From positions 8,246,001 to 8,310,000 of the forward strand of contig OX388322.1 of assembly GCA_947579605.1 (NCBI GenBank): 64,000 nucleotides of DNA. Direction: 5' to 3'. The notes under the pieces are model-generated. The model had not been told where the DNA came from. It saw nothing but the letters and a program-made list of their open reading frames with translations, and did no database searches. This stretch comes from Athripsodes cinereus (lineage: Eukaryota; Arthropoda; Insecta; Trichoptera; Leptoceridae). Both the position numbers and the translations under genes were made by a program. Positions 11,522-24,485 of this stretch are shown here, in pieces (within the stretch, counting starts at the first letter, position 1; each line of letters opens with the position of its first letter).

Positions 11522-12459
11522 CTGTTATTTACAATTTCAAAGAAATAAATAATAGAAGTTCAGAGCGTCTTTATAATTTGTTGAAAGTTGGAGTGTGTAT
11601 ACACATGTTGAAAAAGTAATAAAACATTTGTGTTTAAAAGAAAGCTGCTAGGAAATAAAAAAAAAAGAAAATTTATTTGGAAGATTGTCAAAAGTGTCAA
11701 ACAATAGCATTGAGTATAAAAAGGATGAACTTGTGATAAAAGATTTTCAAATAAAAGAACTAAGTAGGCACGACTGTAAATAAAAGAAATTGCGCGATGC
11801 CGAGAATAAAAAAAAATCATTTGCATGCATTTGGGTATCTTGTTAAACTGTTAGGCAGGATATTAATATAATTATTAAGTCAATTTGCGAAATACGCACA
11901 TTCCTCATGATTAGATATTTTATTGAACCGTTAAATGTTTTGTTTATTTCCAAATAGGTACACCTGTCATGTAATTATTGTTATTTGCATTTTTTATGAA
12001 TTATATTAATCATGCATATTGTTGGCTATCACAGTCGGTGTTACTACAATAAGATAATCAATTAGTATTATGACAATAATAATATTACATACAGTAGGTA
12101 TGTTATAAGATCAAGTTAAATTTAGAGTTGGCATTTGATTGATGGCACTCTGCCAGTCACCGTACTAATATAATGAATTTTCCCAAGTGCGGTGCGGTGC
12201 ACGGTGCATGTTGCGGTTAATAAACAAAGAGCGCTGACCGACCAACAACAAACATACGTACATTCCACCACTTTCGATTATGCACCTATATCTACATATG
12301 TTAATTAAACTATTATTACGTACAGCGAGATCATTAACATGATGCAGGTGAAATATACTTCAAAAACCACAATACAATACAACATATTATTATCTACTAG
12401 TCTTTCCAGCCCTATGCGTACCTTCCTACATGGAGTCGACTACATTAACTAGTCAATAT
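11522..12459. other. Unannotated AT-rich sequence
   Basis: No gene recognised. A short CG/GT-rich patch (GTGCGGTGCGGTGCACGGTG) near 12190 is a local simple repeat. Confidence 0.3.
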
Positions 12460-13148
12460 GGCCAATTCTGAATCATAAAATAGTTCAGTTGCACTAACTA
12501 AGTCAACTAATTGTGAGAAGATAGTTGAATCATGATAATTAGTTCTTATTCGTATTCACAGTTTTCCGTACTAATTTAGTTCATTAGTTCATTTTGACAC
12601 CTTAATACAACTATAAATTTCGAGAATCTATGGATTTCGTATTCTGAATGAAATTTTAGTTGACAGCCGACAACTAAAATAGGTTGGTTTTGGCAGAATT
12701 TTATTCGCGACTCTTAATGTGCAAATATTATTAGTTGCTGTCATTTTACCGCAGAATATTGCTATATTTTGGAAGTGTTAAGTTGTTTTTTCAATTAAAA
12801 GTGAAAATTTATACTTTTAGGGCAACTCTTAGCATGTACAAATTGTAAAATTAAACCACCACCGACGCAAATACGAACGCCAAAATGTATCGGCAAATCT
12901 GACATTTCACAATTTTCACGCGCGACAACTATTAAATTGTTGCCAGAAGTGTAAATCGGAACGTGAAAAACATTTTGTATTGCGGCATCACTGAGTAATA
13001 TTAGTTTGTCCCATAGATTTTACCGTTTGCACTTGGTGGTTCTCGAGTTTATAGTTGTTTATAGTTCATAACTAATGCTGAATACTACATAATAACTAAT
13101 ATTAATCAACTTTTTAGTTAGTTAGTTCATTAAGATTCAGAATTGGCC
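12460..13148. mobile_element. TIR element, GGCCAATTCTGAATC ends
   Basis: 689 bp between GGCCAATTCTGAATC at the left and its inverted copy GATTCAGAATTGGCC at the right. Subterminal tracts on both sides are rich in TAGTTAGTT/AACTAACT words, again in inverted arrangement. No long open frame, so non-autonomous. No unambiguous target duplication was found, and the superfamily is left open. Confidence 0.65.
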
Positions 13149-13482
13149 CTAATGTGACCGTCGCGTCGACGAGAATTTGATTCACATGATTTTAGGGGCC
13201 TCGCGTTTTTTTATTTCCGACCAGCGACATAATAATATTGCCTACACGTAATGTTTCCGACACATAAATTTACGTTCTTCTATCTATTCATATTCACGTG
13301 TTCCATATATCCTATCTAATATTATAGTTAAAATTTGACAAATTAATATCGACATACAATAGTGCACAATTTCAAATGTCGGTATTCTCACAAGGCTTAA
13401 TCTTGCCAATATTTTCAATATTATTCAAATGCCATTTTGAAAGGATTGACTCAGTATCTAATAACGGGTGATCAAGTATAAG

Positions 13483-13713
13483 ATACTACTACTGCTATAT
13501 CATCAATGTATGTCCCACAAATGGGGTAGCAGCAGACTAACTGCAAAAAATAAAGTGCAGATTGTCCTCACCGTGCCAATAAAATATAAGACATTCAGTA
13601 TGAGTGACATGCCTCATCGCTGAATTCTGTATGTCAATTGTTTTATATGTGAGGTTTTACGAATATCTGTCTTATACAGGGACACCAGAAAACTTACGGA
13701 AAGGAGTGGAATG
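13483..13713 (-). mobile_element. (TAG)n-tailed SINE, near full length, old copy
   Basis: In reverse complement all blocks of the family are present: the 5' CCACTCC..CCGTAAGTTTTC block, TCAGCGATGAGG, TTGGCACGGTGAGGACA and CTACCCCATTTGTGGGACAT, with a TAGTAGTA tail (at the low-coordinate end). Many substitutions show age. Confidence 0.75.
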
Positions 13714-15380
13714 GTGAGTAAAAATTAATGAGTACTTTAATTTGCCAACACAATTTCACGACTGAAAACTCATTACACGTACGATGAGAGAAATTCTAAC
13801 GTTAAAAAATAATAATAATATGTTTGGGTAAAGTAACGTTCCATTACAGAAACGCCAAAAGATTGGATAAACAACGTGTTGACGGATCAATCAGTAAGAT
13901 ACACAAACAGCTGCCAACTTTAAATCATTATAAACAATTACACCGCGTTTTCGCAACGATACGGGGAAACAAGACACACCTCTCTGAGGAATTTCGCGGA
14001 GACAACATGAAGTGTTATTATTTAGTGACGTGATGAGAGTTGAAAAGACTTGGACAGGATGTCGACAAATTGTCAGTCGTTAAAATATGAAATTGAAAGG
14101 GAAAATATTCGATAGATACAATTTTCAAAAAATTTATGAAATAAACTAGTCGAACATAACACTTTTAACTGAACTTAACACTAAACTATTACAATGAAGA
14201 TATTTGGTACGAAGAAATGTTACCTAATAAGCGAAACATTAATTACAGTATTTCTTTCCCAAAGGAGACGATTGGAAGAATTATATTTCATAATACTGAA
14301 AAAATCAAACATATAAGTAAGTACAGAGTATTTAGCAACACTATTAGGTATTTAAGAGATAATGTATTTATAACGGATTTCTTCAAAATCACTCAGAATT
14401 GGGTGGAATGCCTAAATAATAATAGAATAGAATAGAACTTATTTCTTGTAAGTAGTAAAAATAAGTAATGAAAATATTTCACTTGCCGTTTTCATATTGG
14501 TGGAAAACAATCAGTGGAGAAGGGTGCGAATAGCAGGGCATTGCGAAAAACTTCTGTACACACAACTGGGAGACCTGCGCTTGAAACTGGATGAGGAGCA
14601 ACTGAACTGAATGAAGCAACCAGCCTGATTAATATTATAGCCTGGAGTTGACATTGTAAACTTTTTGCGGTATTTGTCGACAAACATTACAGGAGATTAT
14701 TGTATGAAATTTAGGAAATGATTTATTGATAGTGAAACCAACATAATACATTTAGTTTGTGTGTATGAGTTAAACTAATAATGTTTCTAGATTTAGAGGG
14801 TCCTTGTATACAGTGTTAAGATACATTTATATAGTATCTAGATGAACCTATTCAAGAAATCTGGTACAAACCACTAACTTTCACAGTAAAGTATATAATC
14901 ATATAATTTGATTTTGGTAATGAATCAATTAAAAATATCATATTGCTTTATGAATGCATTGAACAATAGCAAAACAGTAATGGAAATAGAGTGGGTAGGT
15001 ATTAATTAATTGTTATACGTGTAATTGGATCACATTGTATCGGATTTTCGTGACCGGGCAATGCCAGGTGACAAACTTTACATAAGGCAGTATCATAAAA
15101 AAAAACATGTGATATATAATTTAATATTGCGATACATAAAAGGAAATTAAGCCTTACAACTTTATTAGCCCGATGATATCAACACAATAACATAGATATA
15201 TCAACAATAATATAGATATGGAAGTTTACACAGGGATGATAGAATATTAGGAAAAACCCACAATTTGATTTGATACAATGATTTGCGTATATGTAGATGA
15301 GATTTACTAGAAACATGTAAATCAGATAGGTATAACAAATCAAACAGCCGGATTAAATGCAACTATATTGGTCATATATC
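13714..15380. other. Unannotated AT-rich sequence
   Basis: Frames of 60-70 codons occur (near 13824, 14217 and 14492) but none shows a domain, biased codon use or splice context that I can support. An AATAG repeat lies near 14428. Confidence 0.3.
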
Positions 15381-15550
15381 ATTCCGTGGAGCACTCGGTA
15401 AAGAATTGGTCTCCCTCTCTTTTCCATAAGTTTTCGAGTGTCCTGTAAAAGGCAGGTGTTCGAAAAATGAATACATTTTATATAAGGTGTAAAATGTCTT
15501 CATGGTCTTCTGGCTACCCCACCTGTATGATATGCCGTAATAGTAGTAGC
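15381..15550 (+). mobile_element. (TAG)n-tailed SINE, internally deleted
   Basis: Starts with CCGTGGAGCACTCGGTAAAG, runs through TTTTCGAGTGTCCTGTAAAA, then jumps to CTGGCTACCCCACCTGTATG and a short TAGTAGTAG tail. The central TCAGCGATGAGG block is lost. Confidence 0.8.
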
Positions 15551-15720
15551 TATCGGTCGTATTTCAGTTTTTTTCATTTGAACAGAAAAGTTCTCCAAGA
15601 AAACGTTTATGTCAATCGTAGGCAATGAGGCATAGATAGATTCATCAAGTGTGAGATATACGTCGTGTGTTATATGAACGATAATAGATGAAAATTAAGA
15701 TCTATCTATACTATCTATAT

Positions 15721-15925
15721 TTTCACGCCGTACCGGTGAGGAAGGCAGAGAGAACGGAACGCCATGTTGATCTATCCATACATACTTCTTTCGCGTCCTC
15801 CACAATCATCCAGTCTCTCATACATGCACGCCGATTTCTCTTACTCATCACGCGACCATCCTTGAGAATTCGATCCACTTATCAACCCACAGTAGTCCAC
15901 GCTTTGTCACATCTCCTCTTTGAGA
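15721..15925 (-). pseudogene. RTE-clade LINE 3' end (second subfamily)
   Basis: In reverse complement the sequence corresponds to the C-terminal segment of the RTE pol seen at 26098-26404 (the ATGCACG..AGA..GACTGG region and GGCGTTCCGTTCTCTCTGCC), ending in a diverged form of the shared 3' end. Several indels; no intact frame. Confidence 0.6.
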
Positions 15926-17492
15926 ATGTAAAAATACGTTAAAAACCACGCTCAGATATTTTTAACGTAATGTAAAAATATCCTAACGTGGTTTTTCCAT
16001 TCACAATAATGAATACAAACAATATACAAATGAAGTAACCAAATTAAAGCATAATATTAGCTTAGTGATAAGGAAAATACGTTAACCCGAACACCAACAT
16101 AGTGAAAATTAAATTAGTTACTCATTGAAATAATAACAAGGTAGTGTTAGGTACTTAGTATTTGATCATACGAGTAATAATATTATTGTCATAGATCAGG
16201 TATATGGTCGTTAGGTGTTATAACTAGGAATCTAATCTTATATGTATTCGAAATCAAATAGAAAGATAATGTATAGGGCAACTCTTTACGTATTTTACAA
16301 TTATTATTGTCAGCGATGAAGTCTCTCAACCATCCAGAATGTTGTATTTTTTGAGAATGGAACTAAGAAGAAGTGCTATAGAGGAGGGGAGGATCTTCAT
16401 GTTCGTTGAATGTGGTAAATCTACTCTTGGAAACGTCTATAAAAATATGGTTTATATATAACTAGATCCAACGTGTCGGTTTAATCAAAAATGTTTTCGA
16501 AACCCCACTGTTTTTGTTTGAAATAGGCACTATCAAATCAATGTGAATTTGACGATAATCTTTCAAAGATTGGGTAACAGGTCACATTAATCTCTTCAAA
16601 CATACTTTTTATTTATTTACACACAATCATACACCAACAGGCACAACATAAATATTATACAACTTACAACTATAAACGTCTTGTTTCCACGAAGCAACAC
16701 ATTATACTTATTTAATCGAAACAAAGATATTATGTTATATTTTTTGACATAATAAACGATTACATAAAAGAGAGCTTGTGTATATGAAAGGTCAAGGAGC
16801 GTGTGAAAAAAGGTAAAAGTTTAATAGAAATCCTAAAACGAGACCTTCTGTAAATAATACACGAGAGTAAACCATGTAATGAGCGACGAATTAATGACGT
16901 CCTTTAAGAGAACGTGGCCAAAGGAGAATCACGTGGCTGCAACGTGATAGCAGTGATCCCATCGGAATGGCGCCAGCACCACGTTCAAACCGCCCATAAT
17001 AATAATATAGTTATATGATAAAAGAGTGGTTAGTGCGTCACGAAATAGACGGAAAAGTGGTGAAACAAAACGATGTGATGTGATGGCACACGCACCGATA
17101 TTATTTCGATTCTAATAATAATGTAATGACTCATTATCGTGCACCACGTGTATCAATCTACGTTATAAAAATATCTACTTCCTACGGTCACGTGTCTGCC
17201 ATATTTGATAGGATAGATGATTTAATTAAACATTTGAAATGAGTCCTACGTAATCCACTAATACACTTTAATAATAGGCTTATAACACAGATTAGAGAGA
17301 TAAAAATATATTGTATATTGTAGACATCGTGTAACACGCTGTGTAATAAATTGCAATCATCTAATTAATCATTCGATAGTTCGATAGAGAGATAAAACGC
17401 AACTGAAGTTATAGCATCGTTATTACAAAAAGAGAGGTAGGAACGTGAAGTACTCGCAGTAGATAATGTTTAAATCTTTCAAAGATAATAAT
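15926..17492. other. Unannotated AT-rich sequence
   Basis: Nothing gene-like. Around 16600-16690 a TTTTTATTTATTTACACACA start could be the tail of an old minus-strand LINE. A less AT-rich patch at 16905-17000 has no frame of interest. Confidence 0.3.
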
Positions 17493-17615
17493 ATTCCGCG
17501 GAGTAGCTACCCGGAAAAGAAATTGGTCTCCCACTCTTTTCCGTAAGTTTTCGAGTGTTCTGTAAAAAAGGCAGGTGTTCGAAAAAATGAAGAAATTTTA
17601 CATCTTAAATTTAGC
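17493..17615 (+). mobile_element. (TAG)n-tailed SINE, 5' part
   Basis: Matches the family 5' half: CCGCGGAGTAGCTACCCGG, GAAATTGGTCTCCCACTCTT, TTTTCGAGTGTTCTG and GGCAGGTGTTCGAAAAAA. It fades after the TTAGCGAT block; the 3' tail is absent. Confidence 0.75.
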
Positions 17616-18602
17616 GATTCCTAATTTTTTATTAACATTAAATCTATTTCAACCGAGATTTATGTATCAAAATGGAAACGAGAAACAACTAACAAGCATA
17701 TTACAAAACACTGTATCCTACCTAATTTTACTGGCAATCATGCAAGAGGTCAACCGAAAATTCTGGATGAATTTAAGTAACAAACTATATTGAATTCATT
17801 AGTATCATAAAATATATTGAGAATTTTAACAAAAAAATCACGAAAAACCAGTAAAAATTTACAATAAGTTTTCAAATAATACCCAATATGAAAATATATG
17901 TATATTATGACAGCTGTTATTAATCAATATTATCTTTCACTGAATAGCATAACAAGATGTCATAGAAGTGCTCAGATGGCAAAATGAGGGGGAGGGGGTC
18001 ACCGTGAAAAAATAGTAATGCATAATTACTACGATCCATGAAATGTAACTATGTAAAGGAATAAAACATTACATAACCATAACCATAATCTCCCCAGTTC
18101 ATATCTGGGTGACCCATTATTTATTTATTTACAGTCTTGAGGGACACAATAATTATTATATCTTGTAACAGTGTACAGAAAAGGATAACATTAATAAATT
18201 TTGATCGTCAATATATATTTTCGTACAAAGTATTATTGGATAATCTGTTGTAGAAATTGACCTAAAAAACAAATGGATTGAAATAGTTACTACCGTGGTC
18301 TTGCAACATTTATGATTAACATTAAACAAAGAATCTATGAAAAACATATTTGCCGTTTATCAAATAAGATGAAATTTTGGATAAGTTATGAAAATTAAAA
18401 TGACACTTACATATTATTCAAAGAACTACCAAACAAATTTATGTGTAAATAATTTCTTTATTATCGGTGTGACAATTCAAAATTAATGAAATTGAAAATA
18501 TAATGAAATTATATATTTTCAGTTAATGAAATTGAAAATATATGCAGAAAATAGATTCATATAAATTATAAAATGTGTTTTTAATAATAAAAGGAAACTT
18601 AC
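17616..18602. other. Unannotated AT-rich sequence
   Basis: If the exon at 18603-18705 is real, this is the start of its downstream intron. A TTATTTATTTATTTAC run near 18115 may be an old LINE tail. Confidence 0.3.
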
Positions 18603-18705
18603 TGAACTCCATCTTTAGTTGTGGTGTAGCGGCAGAGGATGCTTTTGTTGATCCACTTGGAACAAATTCTTTGGTCTTGCTGTATTTATCTTGGCAATAT
18701 TTGAT
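18603..18705 (-). CDS. Candidate internal exon, MADF-like fragment
   Basis: The minus strand is open for 34 codons plus one base and ends at a consensus donor (A|GTAAGT at 18602-18597). An AG acceptor stands directly before 18705. The peptide includes CQDKYSKTKEFVPSGSTKAS and then ATPQLKMEF. Known MADF domains have a (W)K-x-L-R-D-x-Y-x-K..K helix, a Ser-Gly-Ser linker and a K-x-(W/M)-x-(Y/F) turn; this peptide follows that order. That is my recognition, not a search result. The expected Trp and Leu of the helix are Ile and Cys here, so it could be a decayed copy. Joining to an open stretch at 18997-19125 across a 291-bp GT-AG intron keeps the frame. MADF proteins are usually DNA-binding regulators. 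Confidence 0.4.
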
Positions 18706-18996
18706 CTTAATTATTGATAAATTGAGTTAAATTTATCACTAAACTAGATACGCCATCAAGTGGATTTAAATTTATATGACAGATTTATGGATGACGCAAA
18801 CATAACTTTAAATTACAGCAAAGTGTAACAGCAAATTATACTGTACTGTATATCAAACAAACTGTTTGTATATTTTGCAAAAAGGTCTCTGCTCAAACAG
18901 AAGTTTTATTCCGTTTGAGTTCGTCTATCTTACTTCCAGATTCAAATAGGATTCAAAATCCAATGATGCGATAAACGCTTATCGATGTTTTCTTAC

Positions 18997-19125
18997 AGCT
19001 GTTTTGTATAACAGCAATGTGTATTTTTTATTGCACATTCTTGGTATAATTTCTGTTAACTTCACTCTTCGACTGCAAAATCTCGATATTCTCAAAAGTG
19101 ATCTTTCAATCGAAGTCGTAGTTGG
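18997..19125 (-). CDS. Candidate first exon upstream of the MADF-like exon
   Basis: 43 codons are open on the minus strand after an in-frame TAA. An ATG at 19038 with A at -3 begins MCNKKYTLLLYKTA, which ends at donor T|GTAAGA (18996-18991). Splicing to 18705 is in phase. The stretch is short enough to be open by chance and shows no domain. It is included because the donor, the phase and the GC-rich block just upstream agree. Confidence 0.25.
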
Positions 19126-19179
19126 TTATCTCGGCGATGAACTAGAATTTTATTGTCGCTGCACGTAGAGGTTGTTGCG

Positions 19180-19500
19180 CATCGTACCCAATGTACACTA
19201 GTGTAGGTCTTCGATAACAACGTGCTTTGGGAGACGGGAGTTATTACTCGAGTTAATCTCTAGACTCGCGCGCCTATCGCCCTTGTAACGACAGTGCGGC
19301 GGGCTTCCTCCCCTCGGGTTAACTCGCCTTCCGCACCTGCTGGTCGTCCGACTGGGTATAACTGTGTTCTGAAATTGCCTTCAGTTGATAGCACACTGAG
19401 TACTGACTGAAATTACAGGATCCGTCACCCGATCTTTGGTGGGATGGGCCGCCGGACCTGTGGCGTCGCCCAAACCCCTTCATCTCTCGTACGGCCAGTG
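19180..19500. promoter_or_regulatory. GC-rich block, possible promoter/5' UTR region
   Basis: Conspicuously richer in G+C and CpG than anything within kilobases (for example CGCGCGCCTATCGCCC and GGGCCGCCGGACC). On the minus strand it lies immediately upstream of the candidate exon at 18997-19125. An initiator-like TTCAGTTGATAG is on the plus strand near 19379. No open frame of note. It could equally be a fragment of an unrecognised transposon. Confidence 0.3.
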
Positions 19501-22500
19501 TTGAAAAGTTGTCTTTCTCACTAAGAGAAACACTACACCAATACTTAGTTACGTAATTATTGTAAGTGAGAAGAGCACTTCACTCAAATAGTCAAATGTA
19601 CAATTATCACCAATGCAATACACTAATTATTATGACTTTACTTAAATCATTAAACATGCATATTTTTATGGTATACTACAAAAAATAGACAAAAATTGTA
19701 AAAAATATCACCCTTTATAAAAAATAGGAAACGCAACATCCAGCGAATTAACTGCGCAAAAGTGTGGAAACTTCGAAATAGCGACTTTTTTCATATTAGT
19801 GAACTTAACTTTTGTGTAGCTATATTTACTTAAAATGTGTAATCTGACGTAACTTGGAGAAGAATCGTACATTTTTGAAACACTCTGGAATATTTCTAAG
19901 AAAAAAGTACTAAATAACGAGCGTAACATTCACCGATGTGATGGTAATTAATGTAATTAATAACAATAAACTGATTTCATTGAATCACGATAAGACATCA
20001 AAGTGATGCCTATGCAGTCCAGACGAGGTTTGTTTATGTCAGTCGAGCAAAAATTCGTCAATATAAATACCAATAGATAAGACTGGATGATGACATAAAC
20101 AACAATTAGTTGTACTCTGTTTTCGGATAAGATAAAATATAATATATTGGGAGCAACTACTACACTCATATAAAAATAAAACTGAATACCTATTTCGACT
20201 GAGTTACATCATGAAAGAGGTATTAAAATTGGAATATTCATAATGATTATTGCCGATTGCATAGTGAGTGATGCATCATCATCGAAATATACAGAAATAA
20301 AAACTGAAAATGAATTCATCACCACTAAGGAGATTGACTAATGGATCTGAGGTGGATTGGAACCATCGTGAAAACCAGCATCGATCCAATTGATTAAAAT
20401 ATATCTACAGAATAATCTAAGTTGGAATATTCTAAACAGCAGCAATGTGACTTCAAAATGATTACTTAACTATGTATTTGAGTATCGCATGTGTCTTTTC
20501 CCCAGCACGCGATTATATTATTGTCATGGGTATTATAAAGTCAGACCAAATTACTTAATGGAAGAAAACTATCAAACAAAATAACTTGAAACATAAAAAG
20601 TAGAACTTTTCGACAGGTAAGTTAATATACTTGGCACTCAGATCAATTTGATTAGATAACTATTAAGAAATGTTTCCAATAAATTTGATATAAAAGTGTA
20701 CTACAAATAAAATGAAATTGCGAAAAACGTCAATAATAATATACACTATTGCTTTGTTTCTAACTGCGTACGGTAGACAAAAATATATATCCATAAAAAT
20801 TGGTAACACGACTTGTTTTTTTTTTAATTCGATCAAGTCAATGTTTTCAATGCTTTTTTTAAAGCGTTTGGCATTCTGGACTACATATTCAATGATATTT
20901 TCAGCCAGCTGCCAGTTGTCAGCATTGGTCCTTAACTCGTGTAGGTCTCCCTAACCAAATTCAAAAGCATACAAAGGACATTCCACAATATAGTTTATTG
21001 TATAAATAGTATATTGATATTTAATACACAGGATCAATACGTATAGATTTCAGATGAGTATTAAATTAACTGGATATAATATGTTGAAATACCTTTATTT
21101 CTCGGATATTTCAGGAGTCCTTGGACTCCTATTTATCCGTTTAGGTGACAATATTTGAACTCTCTCTAGTCTAATACCACAATGCCAGTGTTGGCATCTC
21201 CGATCCTACCACGTCAGAGGGCGGGGGACCCGGATATAATAACAAAACGTAATATGTTTGAAAAGAAAATGATAAAACCCTTTTCAAGTTGGAAATTTAA
21301 GCCACCACAGGGATTTTTAAAAACGCAGTCTCCCGGCTGACCTTAAACACACGTTGCAAGGGCAGCTTGATCTTGAGTTTTGTTTAATTAAACGAAATGT
21401 CATAATGATGTTGTTGTTCGTTCGTCACACAATATAGTACGGAGTCAGGTACACGGTCGTCAGTCGTCGCATTATATGCAACCATGCGTTTAATCTATTC
21501 TCATGAACTTGGTGTGTTAATTAACTATATGGAAATTGATTGAATGCATTAAACCAATACCAGCACCTGTATTAAACGGCTGTCTGGGAAAACGATCGAC
21601 TGAGTAAGTAATTGGATTTAGCGAAGCCAACGAAAAGTACCATGACGTCCTTTATTGAATGTAGTGAAGGTTGAAATTACGCACTTGAAGAATGTTCGAT
21701 TTCTACAAATTTTATTGCGGTCGCCTGCAGACAATTTTAATAACATTTTATGAATCTAGTTAAGGTATTTTGGTTAAGACACAATATAAATGCTTGGTTA
21801 TTTTATAAATTTTTACCACAAAGCACGTTGAAATTCCATAAATTTATTTCTGTAAATGTGTAAATTTGTTTGCAACATAATTATAATCATCTAAACATTG
21901 TGTTTACAACATTGTTATTGTTAGTTATTAAACTTATTAACAAATCAAATTACACGAAACGGAAGACAAAAAAGGATAAAATTGCAACCAATGCAGAGTA
22001 TATTATCAATATAATTTTTCATAATATAACCAGAAGACGATCTTTTTCTGTTAAATCCTTTATATTACAACCAGACCACGGTCTACATCCTGTTAAACTA
22101 TTTATATTACAACCAATCCAAGGTCTATATTCTGCTAAATTCTATATTACAATAAACATAGAATTAGGCCTTTTTTTAAAATTATATACCAATTTACTAT
22201 TTGGCAAATTAGACAGTGCATTTCAGTTGAAATATGTACACGTGTCACTCAGTGGCGCTGACATGTTCTAAGAATATCACAGAACTTAAATAGGCAATCG
22301 AAATCTATAAATAACATCTCACGTCGTGTATCATAATTAAATACTGAAACTATAATGAAGAAACAACACATCGCATGCTTGTTCATTCTTTTGAAATCTA
22401 AATTGGGTCTAGAACATCAAACATTTAATAGCACGAACATTATTATAGGTAATAATATCATAACAATGAATCCATTACGTTTGAACGACAGAACTACGTG

Positions 22501-23607
22501 TCACTATGGAGTATGGACCCGATCAAATAATGATACGTCTGGCCATTAAGGGAGGACGTCTTCAATAAATGAATAGACAACCAAGTACATTGAAGTGGTA
22601 TTCATAAAAAAGGCCAATGAAACTTCAGACGTCACAAGACATTATTGGTGAACAATTTGAACCATTGTAGAATTATCTTGAATTACATTGAGTTAAATTA
22701 AGTATGTACTTTGTCATCGTGAGGCAAATTACCACTTTGATTGATCACTGGACCGAGGTGGCTCTTTCTAGATATTATCAGTACACTAAGAGTACGACAA
22801 ACAAAAAATATGACATCGTATTATAGTCGACCTGATTCGTGAACATAATTGATAATAATTGTTGTTTATCTGAATATAGCCAATTTATTTGATTCTGGTG
22901 ACTCAATGTGTGAAATTAAGACTAATCCATATAAGTATACGTCAAAAATATAAAATATAAGGCAGTGTTTTTTGTTAGACAAATGTAAAAACGTCATGGA
23001 AATTACGTACAAGTGCTAGTTAAGTTTTTCAAAGAAAAAATAGTCACAATCACACTAATGAGTATTAAATTGTTGGCATAAATCTGGCAACACAAAACTT
23101 GCTAAAATGGGAATATTTATTAAGAGCTCCAATCTAGAATCTACAATTCATCTATATGATTTAATATACAAATAAAATTATTTGTATAAAACTACTTGTA
23201 TAAAACAAAAACGACGACAAAGGATCGTTTTAACCAAATAATCGACCCCAAAGTCGATAGACACGTAAGTACCTACGTGAAATTTATAAAAATAATTGGG
23301 TAAAATATATGATATTGAAAGGATAATATAAAAACATGAAATAAGCAGCTGTATGTATTAGGACATGCGAAACACTAAATAAATACAACATTTAATATTT
23401 GGGAGCAGGGTCCGATGATGAGATACAAAAAGAACAATCACATGTGCATACTGCATATACTACCAAGTACTAAGTCACTCTATTTAATATTGTGTTATAA
23501 TTCGGGGATCATGCTATGTTACTTAAAATAAATTTTGTCCATTTCCATGCAGGACTTTTTATTAATCTTCATTGACCACATTAATTATCTACCAGACAAT
23601 ATGAATA
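19501..23607. other. Unannotated sequence, several short frames
   Basis: The longest frame (21870-22271, plus) is rich in Leu/Ile/Asn and looks random, apart from a small 45-base direct repeat (TTATATTACAACCA twice) near 22062-22118. A G+C-rich patch at 21175-21235 (GAGGGCGGGGGACCCGG) looks repeat-derived but is unassigned. A weak TATA-plus-initiator arrangement is at 21430-21470. Confidence 0.3.
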
Positions 23608-24485
23608 CTTAATTTATTTATTTTATTTATACTTTTTTTTATTTTTTTATTTTTTTATACATAAATCCACGGCGAGCCTTTTACATGTTAAAATATAAAA
23701 CAAAAACAAACATAATTCTCATTTACAACACAGTTGGAACAGAACATCAACTGGCGAAGAAACAATACAATTGGAAATCAAACTATAACAATTATAAAAT
23801 AAGTCAAAACAAAACAATTAGAAAAGTCAAAACATTGTGGTGAGAGTGTAAATGTCAACAAAGGTTAGGTAAATGTCAAGAACAATTATTTTGATACAGT
23901 AAGGAGATGTCAAGTAGATAGAAGAAAAAAATTAATACCTATATCTATACGAATTGTAATAGATAATTAAAATGTCAAAAAAAAAATTAATAAATAATTC
24001 AGCAAGATGTCAGAAATTAAATAGGTATATAAATCAATTATATAATAAATTGTCACTAGTAGATGAAGGAACAATAATACAAATGCAAAAATTCAAATTA
24101 ATAGCCAAACATACTTCGAAATGCCCATTGTTAATTTATACATTAAAACAATTTATAATGTCATGTTTATATTTAGGTAAACTGTCAGCAAAAATGTCTG
24201 TATTATCTCCTACCAGGTTCCCTAATCTATGAATTCTAACCATAGGAGAGAAAAATGAGTAGGTAATTATTTCTAGTGTTGGGTTCTCGAAATAACACTG
24301 TGTGTCTGGTACTTCTGGTAGGTATGTTGAATTGAATCAGTTCAATTAATTCGGGACAATCTATTTCTCCATTGAGAAGCTTATGAAGAAAACAAAGATC
24401 AAACACTTTTCTACGGTTTTCTAAGCTGAGGAGTCGAAGCTCATTCATCAAAGCCGGGTAGTCAATATTTTCCAATGAAGTCAAA
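23608..24485 (-). pseudogene. Jockey/CR1-group LINE, C-terminus and 3' UTR
   Basis: Minus-strand frame 24484-24236 reads LENRRKVFDLCFLHKLLNGE, then IDCPELIELIQFNIPTRSTR. This is the conserved pol C-terminal region of Jockey-type LINEs (SLExRR...FLYKLLNxxIDCPxLL...INF). After one frameshift near 24250 the frame continues as SPMVRIHRLGNLVGDNTDIF to a stop at 24136-24138. The rest is 3' UTR ending with GGCTCGCCGTGGATTTATGT and an (A)n(T)-type tail at 23608-23660. A second copy of this 3' end is at 44990-45140. RT and endonuclease are missing by 5' truncation. Confidence 0.7.

Noticed and set aside
21870..22271. 133-codon plus frame as a gene
   Set aside because: Composition is that of translated AT-rich DNA with a small internal repeat; no motif or splice context.
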